Assembly: GCA_002733155.1 (NCBI GenBank)
Contig: NVUO01000019.1
Location: 47,518 to 52,665, forward strand
Direction: 5' to 3'
DNA length: 5,148 nt
DNA from: Sulfurimonas sp.
Lineage (GTDB): Bacteria; Campylobacterota; Campylobacteria; Campylobacterales; Sulfurimonadaceae
Part shown: piece by piece, positions 1-5,148 of the stretch
How the letters are laid out: each line of letters starts with the position of its first letter
How positions within the stretch are numbered: the first letter of the stretch is position 1
Position numbers and translations under genes: made by a program
The notes under the pieces: model-generated
Database searches by the model: none
Told to the model about the DNA's origin: nothing
Seen by the model: the letters and a program-made list of their open reading frames with translations, nothing else

Positions 1-210
1 ATCTTGCTGAGTAAATATTTCACTTCCTATATCAATTAAAACTGCTGATACAATATCTATAATTGTTTCTAATTCTAAAGATATAGTTTCAATGGGACTT
101 AACTTTATACTATATTTTTCATGGTATATACCGTTACTTACATTTATTTCTAAATCAGGGTTATGATATAATTCCGCCTCACTATTTTGATTTATTTTAT
201 TAAAATTCAT
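1..210 (-). CDS. Hypothetical protein, N-terminal 70 residues, cut by the left window edge
   Basis: An open frame starts with ATG at 208-210 and runs without a stop to position 1, giving the first 70 residues of a longer protein. It begins MNFNKINQNSEAELYHNPDL. The start is well supported: AAGGAG lies five bases upstream of the ATG, the clearest ribosome binding site in the window. The visible part is acidic and mostly hydrophilic, with a moderately hydrophobic helix-like stretch around residues 45-63 (TISLELETIIDIVSAVLIDIGSE) that is interrupted by acidic residues and is not a convincing membrane segment. There is no signal peptide. I do not recognise the family. It lies 77 bases downstream of the 474-codon gene on the same strand, so it may belong to the same transcript or have its own promoter in the gap. 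No intrinsic terminator separates the two. Confidence 0.7.
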   Translation of the reverse strand, partial: MNFNKINQNSEAELYHNPDLEINVSNGIYHEKYSIKLSPIETISLELETIIDIVSAVLIDIGSEIFTQQD

Positions 211-215
211 TCCTA

Positions 216-221
216 CTCCTT
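216..221 (-). promoter_or_regulatory. Strong ribosome binding site (AAGGAG) of the left-edge gene
   Basis: Read on the minus strand, AAGGAG is followed by TAGGA and then the ATG at 210, a spacing of five bases. It fixes the start of the partial left-edge gene. The other minus-strand genes here have much weaker sites, so this gene may be translated more strongly than its neighbours. Confidence 0.7.
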
Positions 222-287
222 ATGTTTATAAGAAGCATTTTACATATATGATTTGTCTTAATATCGTAAAATTAAAAAGTCTTTTTG

Positions 288-1712
288 CTACTTTTTTACA
301 GTTTTTCCTGTTATGAGTTCCTGATATCGTTCATTTTCAATATAATCTTCAGCAATTTCAAAATACTTTTTAATGGTACTATTACTTCTCCGTTCATCTG
401 GTTCAAAACCAAGTAATTTAGACTTATATTCATAAATAGCATAGCTAATTTGAGCATTGCTAAAACCTTTTAGTTTCATATCGTATATATAAAGTAAATC
501 AGCTAACTTTTGTTGAGGAGCTTCTCCTCTTGTAATATCTAAAGATGATTCTTCATTTTTATCAGTTATAGTATTTATATTTGTTAAGTTATCAGCTTTT
601 TTCAATTTACTACCCAAAAATTCTAAAGGTGTTTTAGGGTTAATTTTTTCCTTTACTTTTGTTATATATTCCAGGATTTCTTCTAAAGGAAGTGAAAAAT
701 TAATTGGTATCTTTATTTGATGTTGATCATTAACTTGTCTTTTAAAGTTTGGGATAATATTATTAACAAAGAAGTCGTCACTATTGATGTGAACACCTTG
801 TACTTGTATAAATTCATCATTAATGATTTCTTCAAATCTAATTTGCCATATACGATTATCGGTATTTTGATCTATTATCTTTTTATTTTTTTTATTTTTT
901 GAATTTAATATCTCTTCTTGGTATAAAAAATTTACACCAGGGACATCTCTTTGATAACCTGTTGGATATATAAGGTAATAGTTAATTAATTCATCTTCAA
1001 TTTTATTTTTTAACTCAGATAAAGTCGATATATGAAGTTCAGTACACATATCTATATAGTTATCAATAAAAATTTTATAATCTTGTTTTATCAATTTTCT
1101 ATAGTTCAGTTGTTTTTCTTCGTACAAGGCTTCATATTTAAGGTATTGATTCTCTAGTTCTGTTCCATCCTCAATACCATAGATAAACTTATAAATATTT
1201 TTAGACATATGTATATTAAGCATATATTCGTCTTTCCCTAACATTATAGATATTTTATTGTATCTTTTAAGTAACTCTTTCACTTTTTGATTTCTAGTCG
1301 CCATTTCATATGCTAAACACGGTGTTAACTCATAAGCTTCAAAACTATCTATTTCAGTATATTTTTTATGCTTTCTTGGAAATATTTTTCCGATTATTTT
1401 AGGTAATCTAAATCTTGAAGACCAAAATGTACCGAACTCTATTTTATATTCATCTGAAAAAGATTTATACAATCGTTTAATTCTTGTTGTAGTTGTATTA
1501 TAAAGCTTACATAACTCTTCTAAATCTTCATTATTAGCACACTCTTTAAAAAATCTAATGTAAAGAAATTTCTCCCTATCATTTCCACTACTATAAGATT
1601 CTTCTATAAATGCTACTCTTATTTCATCAGCTGTATATATATCTTTTATCGGAATGTTTCTATTAAATATTTTAAGCAGTGTTGGATTTACTTGTTCATT
1701 ATTCATATACAC
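288..1712 (-). CDS. Hypothetical protein, 474 aa, possibly DNA-binding, coupled to res
   Basis: This complete gene is not confidently recognised. The longest form starts at GTG 1710-1712, which shares one base with the res stop (TAGTG on the minus strand). The ATG at 1704-1706, two codons later, is an equally good start. Neither has a strong ribosome binding site, so translational coupling to res is likely. Residues about 62-84 (EDLEELCKLYNTTTTRIKRLY) have the spacing of a helix-turn-helix. Residues 128-141 contain LTPCLAYEMATRN, which resembles the 'LAWEFLRRN' pattern of DUF6499 regulators. Residues 401-469 (QKLADLLYIYDMKLKGFSNA, later STIKKYFEIAEDYIENERYQ) form a helical block laid out like the DUF2285/RovC DNA-binding domain. 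These resemblances are from memory and weak. The middle is rich in K, E, I and Y, with an asparagine/lysine run at 270-278. It has no membrane segment or signal peptide, so it is probably cytoplasmic. A role as regulator of this locus or of a surrounding mobile element is inference only. Confidence 0.75.
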   Translation of the reverse strand: MYMNNEQVNPTLLKIFNRNIPIKDIYTADEIRVAFIEESYSSGNDREKFLYIRFFKECANNEDLEELCKLYNTTTTRIKRLYKSFSDEYKIEFGTFWSSRFRLPKIIGKIFPRKHKKYTEIDSFEAYELTPCLAYEMATRNQKVKELLKRYNKISIMLGKDEYMLNIHMSKNIYKFIYGIEDGTELENQYLKYEALYEEKQLNYRKLIKQDYKIFIDNYIDMCTELHISTLSELKNKIEDELINYYLIYPTGYQRDVPGVNFLYQEEILNSKNKKNKKIIDQNTDNRIWQIRFEEIINDEFIQVQGVHINSDDFFVNNIIPNFKRQVNDQHQIKIPINFSLPLEEILEYITKVKEKINPKTPLEFLGSKLKKADNLTNINTITDKNEESSLDITRGEAPQQKLADLLYIYDMKLKGFSNAQISYAIYEYKSKLLGFEPDERRSNSTIKKYFEIAEDYIENERYQELITGKTVKK

Positions 1713-2971
1713 TACATTCTATTTCTTAGGTTTGTAAAACTACTAGACTGCACTAAATCAACTTTAGCCGATATCTCAGCAAAGTGTTTTTTGGCACATT
1801 CGATTTTTGATGATTCAGCTGTTTTAATATCTAATCCTAATGAGCTTCCTTTACTCTCAACAACAAAGTAAAGCTTCTCTTCATTGTCTTTCTCTATAAG
1901 TACTGCCCAGTCAGGGTTATATGTACCTAGTGGTGTATTTATCTTGAACCAAGCAGGTAGTTTTGTAAAGAGTTTAACATTAGAGTTTTCATTAAATGCT
2001 TTAGCAAAATTCTCTTCTATTGTAGAGTCATAAACCGTATGAGTATATATAGATTTATTCTCTTTGTTCTCAATCATATTTGAGGATAGATAACCATAAA
2101 GCTCTTGATCTTCAAAGCACTCTTGAGCATAGTAAAACTCATCTCCAAGCTTTTGATATTTAATCCCATCAACGATAAACATACTCATTGTTTTTTTAAT
2201 TATCTTTATAGCACCATCTATAAACTTTTGTGGGTTATTTTTAAAGTCCTGTAGCCTTTCACTTTTTATAAGAATATCTACGATGTTCTTTCTAGTAAGG
2301 TTTGTCTCATTTTGTAAGTAAGTAACGATGTCTGGAAGCTCATAGTCTATGATGTCACAATCCATAAAACTATTATCTTCACTACCTTCTATAATCTCAA
2401 CACCAACCTTTGTAATCTTGTTTGTAGCTTTTGAATATAAGTATTTAATCTTACCAATAGTTAAATCATTTGATATTTGCTTAGCACACTCATCTATGAG
2501 TTTTTCAACATCAAAATTTACTCTATAAGTTGTTTTATACTTTATCTGTTCCCATAAATCTTTAAATTCTTCACTAAGATAAACTTCTTTGTTTAGAGTG
2601 ATAAGTGTTCTCTCATCAGCATTTTTAATATTAAGACTACCCGCAATTTTAGTAATAACTGATGTAATATATGCTTTTAATGCTTGATACTCTTGTGGCA
2701 CTTCAAACTCGTTGTTTTTAATATCAGTTCTGAGTGAGTTTTGTATTTTACCCTTAGAGTCTATATAACTATTATCTTGTAGATACTGATACATAGCTTC
2801 ACTATTAGTAGCTCCAAAGTATTCAACACTACCATCTTCTTTCTCTACTGGTATGTTAGCGAAAAAGTGTTCTTCTATTACACCAAACTTGATTCCCTCT
2901 TCATCCTCTATCTCTTTTTGTAATGCTCTAGCAAAGTCTTCATAACTCTCTCTCCCTCTTGGTTTACACAT
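1712..2971 (-). CDS. res: Type III restriction enzyme Res, C-terminal endonuclease fragment (frame-broken)
   Basis: This is the distal part of the type III restriction subunit, which cuts DNA once the ATP-driven helicase part and the Mod partner have recognised it. The sequence from residue 8 (ESYEDFARALQKEIEDEEG, then IKFGVIEEHFFANIPV) is the block that normally follows helicase motif VI with a short linker. Near the C-terminus is the PD-(D/E)XK nuclease site: P353-D354 in YNPDWAVLIE, and E372 and K374 in FVVESKG. The catalytic residues look intact. The first seven residues (MCKPRGR) are the motif VI region read out of frame, so ATG 2969-2971 is not the ancestral start. A purine-rich AGAGGG eight bases upstream could still allow initiation there. 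Together with the 574-residue upstream piece the length is close to an intact Res (about 970-1000 residues). The frame overlaps the upstream piece by 64 bases, and its TAG overlaps the next gene by one base. As a lone fragment it is probably inactive. Confidence 0.9.
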   Translation of the reverse strand: MCKPRGRESYEDFARALQKEIEDEEGIKFGVIEEHFFANIPVEKEDGSVEYFGATNSEAMYQYLQDNSYIDSKGKIQNSLRTDIKNNEFEVPQEYQALKAYITSVITKIAGSLNIKNADERTLITLNKEVYLSEEFKDLWEQIKYKTTYRVNFDVEKLIDECAKQISNDLTIGKIKYLYSKATNKITKVGVEIIEGSEDNSFMDCDIIDYELPDIVTYLQNETNLTRKNIVDILIKSERLQDFKNNPQKFIDGAIKIIKKTMSMFIVDGIKYQKLGDEFYYAQECFEDQELYGYLSSNMIENKENKSIYTHTVYDSTIEENFAKAFNENSNVKLFTKLPAWFKINTPLGTYNPDWAVLIEKDNEEKLYFVVESKGSSLGLDIKTAESSKIECAKKHFAEISAKVDLVQSSSFTNLRNRM

Positions 2972-4632
2972 ATTCTTAGCCCTCTACCTATCTCTTGACG
3001 CTTTTTCATCACAGAGCTAGTTTCATTTAGAGTACATATCTGAAAAACATTAGGGTTATCCCATCCCTCTTTTAAAGCACTATGTGAAAAGATAAATCTC
3101 AATGGCTCTTTAAAACTAAGAAGCTTCTCTTTATGTTTCATTATCTTATCAAAAGCACTCTCATCATCTGCATTTTTACCTGTACTATCTTTAACACGAC
3201 CTTTTTTATCTTGTGCAAAATATCCATCATGGACTTTACTTGCTTCCGTATCAATATCTATTTTGTCAAAAAGAGTGTTGTATTTTCGTTTCTTAGAGAT
3301 GATTTTAAACTCTTCTTCAAACCACTCGGCATATTTGCCTTGTACTTCATTCCCCTCATCATCATAACCTCTATAATTCGCTACTTTATCTATGAAAAAC
3401 AGGCTAAGAACTTTAATACCTTGAGCATTTAATCTTAACTCTTTATCTAAATGTTCTTCAATCGTTTTTCTTATCTGTAATCGTTTGATGCTATCATCAT
3501 CAACATCGCCAATAGCAGTCCCAATATCTACACTTTCTTGGTTTGAGAACTCTATATACTCACTACCTTTTTCTATGTAAATATCATCAATTCTATAGCC
3601 ATCATAAACATCTCTACCTTTTGACTTTTCATAAAGGTCGTCACCATCTTTTACTACAATTGCTTTTCTTTTTGTAGAGCCTTTTTCATTTACATCTATC
3701 TCTATCTTCGCAGATCTTGGATTTGCTTTTACACTTATCAATTTTATGTATGGTTTATTAGAAGTATCTTCTAGTTTTACATTCGCTACTTCTATCTGCT
3801 TCACAAGTTGCTGTTCATAAGCATCAATAGAATCAAGTTTATACATAAGGTTAAACTTTTCTATATGTGTAGCACTGTATCGTAGCTTACAAAGAGCATT
3901 AAGAGTTTGGATAGCCTCTTTTGCTCGTGGAGTATTATCAACACTCTGAGGCTCATCTATAATAAGAATAGGATTAGTAGAAGCGATAAACTCAATAGGT
4001 CTCTGCCCATTGAGTTTATCGTTTTGTCTATGTATAATATTTGCTTTTGTATTTTTACTCGGATCACTAAAACTTTTTCTAAATGAATCAATATTTATAA
4101 CCATTATTCGGATATCACTGCTTGTAGCGAAATCACGAACTTGCTCAAGGTTTGAACTATCATAAATAAATGAATCATAATTGACATTATCAAAAAGAGT
4201 TTTAAAATGATCGCTCGTAATTTCTAGTGTCTTTTTAGTACCCTCTTTAATAGCGATAGATGGAACAACTATAATGAACTTTGTAAAACCGTAGCGTTTA
4301 TTTAGCTCAAAAATAGATTTAAGATAAACATAGGTCTTACCAGTACCAGTTTCCATCTCAATAGAGAAGTCCATACTATTCAATTTTTTAGATTGAGGTA
4401 GTCCATTACGAAGTTGAATGTTTTGAACATTTGATAGTATCTCATCATCTAAAAGTTCAAGTCTATTTCCAATCCCTAAATCATCAAAGTCAGCTGTAGT
4501 CTTTTGACCTTTTGAGTGTTGTCTAACAATACTAAAGTTACTTTGACAAATCTCTTGACCTTCAAATATATCGACTATTGAGCTTATGGCTCTGTCTTGG
4601 TAATCTAAGTTGCTTTCAAATTGTATTTTCAT
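2908..4632 (-). CDS. res: Type III restriction enzyme Res, N-terminal helicase/translocase fragment (frame-broken)
   Basis: This is the superfamily 2 ATPase part of the type III restriction subunit, which works with Mod to communicate between two recognition sites before cleavage. It starts at ATG 4630-4632 with a weak AAAGAG site upstream. Visible motifs in order are an N-terminal Q-like region (FESNLDYQDRAISSIVDIF, residues 5-23), Walker A METGTGKT (93-100), motif Ia IIVVPSIAIKEG (120-131), motif II IIDEPQS (224-230; type III enzymes carry DEP rather than DEAD), motif III YSATH (252-256), motif V SALKEGWDNPNVFQICTL (518-535) and motif VI KKRQEIGRGLR (543-553). After VNQEGERV (556-563) the frame diverges into eleven unrelated residues (MKTLLEHYKKR) and stops. 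The nuclease domain continues in another frame from 2971. All helicase motifs are intact, so the break looks recent. Alone it lacks the nuclease. A partner mod gene is not in the window and is expected upstream, to the right. Confidence 0.93.
   Translation of the reverse strand: MKIQFESNLDYQDRAISSIVDIFEGQEICQSNFSIVRQHSKGQKTTADFDDLGIGNRLELLDDEILSNVQNIQLRNGLPQSKKLNSMDFSIEMETGTGKTYVYLKSIFELNKRYGFTKFIIVVPSIAIKEGTKKTLEITSDHFKTLFDNVNYDSFIYDSSNLEQVRDFATSSDIRIMVINIDSFRKSFSDPSKNTKANIIHRQNDKLNGQRPIEFIASTNPILIIDEPQSVDNTPRAKEAIQTLNALCKLRYSATHIEKFNLMYKLDSIDAYEQQLVKQIEVANVKLEDTSNKPYIKLISVKANPRSAKIEIDVNEKGSTKRKAIVVKDGDDLYEKSKGRDVYDGYRIDDIYIEKGSEYIEFSNQESVDIGTAIGDVDDDSIKRLQIRKTIEEHLDKELRLNAQGIKVLSLFFIDKVANYRGYDDEGNEVQGKYAEWFEEEFKIISKKRKYNTLFDKIDIDTEASKVHDGYFAQDKKGRVKDSTGKNADDESAFDKIMKHKEKLLSFKEPLRFIFSHSALKEGWDNPNVFQICTLNETSSVMKKRQEIGRGLRICVNQEGERVMKTLLEHYKKR
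2944..2954 (-). other. Deletion/frameshift junction inside res
   Basis: On the minus strand this reads GAGAGAGAGTT. The helicase frame enters as GGA GAG AGA GTT (GERV), and the nuclease frame leaves as GAG AGT TAT GAA (ESYE). Both frames therefore share GAGAGTT, offset by one base. Intact Res proteins have about 13 residues between these two motifs, and they are missing here. Joining two copies of GAGAGTT reproduces the observed sequence exactly and requires a deletion of 3n+1 bases, about 46 if 13 residues were lost. The deletion length is inferred from memory of the family, not from an alignment. Confidence 0.65.
2980..2985 (-). promoter_or_regulatory. Possible ribosome binding site (AGAGGG) before the nuclease fragment
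   Basis: On the minus strand AGAGGG lies eight bases upstream of the ATG at 2971. It falls inside the helicase coding region (motif VI, GRGL codons), so its purine richness may only reflect codon content. If used, it would let ribosomes start or restart on the C-terminal fragment while the N-terminal frame is still being read 60 bases further on. Confidence 0.25.
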
Positions 4633-4709
4633 TGTTTTCTCTTTAGTTTCATTTGTCTTTCGCCCTCTTGTTGAACCTGTAATAATCCCTTACAAGTTGA
4701 ATTTTCCAT
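4629..4709 (-). CDS. Small 26-codon frame overlapping the res start by ATGA
   Basis: This frame starts at ATG 4707-4709 and ends with TGA 4629-4631, sharing ATGA with the res start codon, the classic arrangement of coupled genes. The product begins MENSTCKGLLQVQQEGERQM and ends in a basic tail (KLKRKQ). The composition looks protein-like, but I do not recognise it. The frame stays open upstream of the ATG for eight more codons, through palindrome 1, until a TAA, so no longer gene precedes it. The only Shine-Dalgarno-like sequence, GGAG, is the 3' arm of that palindrome and sits just two bases from the ATG. It could be a leader peptide, the surviving C-terminus of a gene once coupled to res, or chance. 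Confidence 0.3.
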   Translation of the reverse strand: MENSTCKGLLQVQQEGERQMKLKRKQ

Positions 4710-4711
4710 TT

Positions 4712-4735
4712 CTCCAGTCAGTGACTGGAGTTTTT
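4712..4735 (+). terminator. Terminator-like hairpin 1, plus-strand direction
   Basis: A perfect 9-bp stem (CTCCAGTCA/TGACTGGAG) is followed directly by TTTTT at 4731-4735. One base between the arms is too few, so the apical pair or two would open in RNA, leaving a stem of about seven pairs. The form is that of an intrinsic terminator, but no plus-strand gene leads into it. It would only stop antisense transcription crossing res towards the KilA-N gene. On the minus strand the same hairpin is followed by AAATGG and would not terminate. Confidence 0.4.
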
Positions 4736-4739
4736 AATT

Positions 4740-4762
4740 AGTCGGTCGCTGACTGGCTTTTT
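4740..4762 (+). terminator. Terminator-like hairpin 2, plus-strand direction
   Basis: The 8-bp stem AGTCGGTC/GACTGGCT has loop GCT and a T tract at 4758-4762. Its two wobble pairs are G-U only in plus-strand RNA; in minus-strand RNA they become A-C mismatches. The stem is therefore better suited to plus-strand RNA, although no plus-strand gene is present. The last stem T also begins the T tract. Confidence 0.4.
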
Positions 4763-4781
4763 GTGTTGTAATTTTTTAGCA

Positions 4782-5148
4782 TTATTTACTCTCTAACTTT
4801 TCAATAGTTTTATCTTTAATAAGTATCTGCATCTGGCTTATAGCTACTTGATTTAATTTTTCTATTCTAACAGGTTGAGATAATCCCTCATTTATGAAAT
4901 GTGCATTTAAAGATTCAAGATTTGCTAAACATACAAGTTGATACACATTTGCTTCATCTCGAATATTCCCTTTTTTAGTGCTATTTACTTCTCTCCATTC
5001 TTTCGCTGTCATTCCAAATAGTGCTATATTTAAAATATCTGCTTCACTTGCATATACAAAATTTATCTGTTGTGGCATTAAACTTTTTGGAATAAGATTT
5101 TCTTTGATGGCATCAGTATGAATTCTATAATTAATCTTAGTAAGATTT
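4782..5148 (-). CDS. KilA-N-type protein, C-terminal region, cut by the right window edge
   Basis: The frame is open from the right edge to TAA 4782-4784, giving 121 complete codons. The in-frame ATG at 5076-5078 is internal: upstream residues such as LTKINYRIHTDAIKENLIPK also match the family, so the true start lies beyond the edge. The conserved C-terminal region of bacterial KilA-N-domain proteins is recognisable: YASEADILNIALFGMTAKEW, then KKGNIRDEANVYQLVCLANL, ESLNAHFINEGLSQPVRIEK and LNQVAISQMQIL. The KilA-N DNA-binding domain itself would be in the missing N-terminal part. These proteins are best known from phages and mobile elements, and I recall relatives beside restriction-modification genes. 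Their biochemical role is not well established. The gene lies 149 bases upstream of res on the same strand, with no minus-strand terminator between them, so co-transcription is possible. The family call rests on remembered motifs. Confidence 0.75.
   Translation of the reverse strand, partial: NLTKINYRIHTDAIKENLIPKSLMPQQINFVYASEADILNIALFGMTAKEWREVNSTKKGNIRDEANVYQLVCLANLESLNAHFINEGLSQPVRIEKLNQVAISQMQILIKDKTIEKLESK

Larger units (their letters stand above)
4712..4762. repeat. Pair of related palindromes, each with a five-T tail on the plus strand
   Basis: Unit 1 is a perfect 9-bp inverted repeat around one base, CTCCAGTCAGTGACTGGAG (4712-4730). Unit 2 is AGTCGGTC-GCT-GACTGGCT (4740-4758), paired over 8 positions with two G-T wobbles. 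The two share a core of the form CCAGTCAGYGACYG in opposite orientation, and their T tracts repeat with a 27-base period. CCAGTCAGTGAC of unit 1 (4714-4725) can also pair with GTCGCTGACTGG of unit 2 (4745-4756), with one wobble, giving a mutually exclusive larger hairpin. The layout recalls a REP/BIME-type pair. Copies elsewhere in the genome cannot be seen from this window. Confidence 0.6.

Noticed and set aside
245..287. Possible terminator or promoter after the 474-codon gene
   Set aside because: AAAAAGTCTTTTT is a self-complementary run with no loop or GC stem. TAAAAT and TATAAA boxes exist, but none has a convincing -35 partner in this AT-rich gap.
717..902. Plus-strand open frame of 61 codons
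   Set aside because: It lies entirely antisense to the 474-codon gene, has low-complexity I/F/Y-rich content ending in the poly-T tract, and lacks a ribosome binding site.
2946..2954. GAGAGAGAG as a phase-variable dinucleotide repeat
   Set aside because: It has only 4.5 units, too short for typical phase variation. Adding or removing a unit could not restore the linker residues that are missing.
3133..3432. Plus-strand open frame of 99 codons rich in F and I, resembling a membrane protein
   Set aside because: It is antisense to well-conserved res helicase sequence. The hydrophobic look is a by-product of reading K/E/D-rich AT codons backwards.
4633..4700. Possible minus-strand promoter for res
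   Set aside because: TATTAC-like boxes are present, but no -35 hexamer at 16-18 bases could be identified.
5076..5078. ATG at 5078 as the true start of the right-edge gene
   Set aside because: The frame stays open to the window edge, and the residues upstream (for example YRIHTDAIKENLIP) fit the same KilA-N-type family, so the ATG is internal.

Overview
This is an AT-rich window in which every supported gene lies on the minus strand, so transcription runs from right to left. The protein families and low GC content suggest a Campylobacterota genome (Sulfurimonas/Arcobacter-like). That assignment is an inference from sequence flavour; there is no rRNA or other marker here.

Layout in transcription order. 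At the right edge (4782-5148) is the C-terminal part of a KilA-N-type protein whose start lies outside the window. A 147-bp gap follows. It holds two related palindromes 28 bp apart (4712-4730 and 4740-4758), each followed by five T on the plus strand, and a 26-codon open frame (4629-4709) whose TGA overlaps the next start codon as ATGA. Next comes the Res subunit of a type III restriction-modification system, split into two overlapping frames. The piece at 2908-4632 carries the translocase/helicase motifs. The piece at 1712-2971 carries the PD-ExK endonuclease. A 474-codon gene of unrecognised function (288-1712) follows, its GTG start overlapping the res stop by one base. After a 77-bp gap another unrecognised gene starts at 210 with a strong ribosome binding site and runs off the left edge.

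The main result is the break in res. The N-terminal piece ends just after helicase motif VI (QEIGRGLR, then VNQEGERV). The C-terminal piece resumes at ESYEDFARALQ. In intact Res proteins about 13 residues normally separate these blocks. The junction has a GAGAGAGAG tract and fits a deletion between two copies of GAGAGTT, which would remove a number of bases that is not a multiple of three. The ATPase and nuclease motifs are otherwise intact, so the break looks recent. The methyltransferase (mod) is not in the window; if present, it would be expected beyond the right edge.

The close packing of res, the 474-codon gene and possibly the small frame before res suggests one transcription unit. No strong promoter was recognised anywhere in the window.
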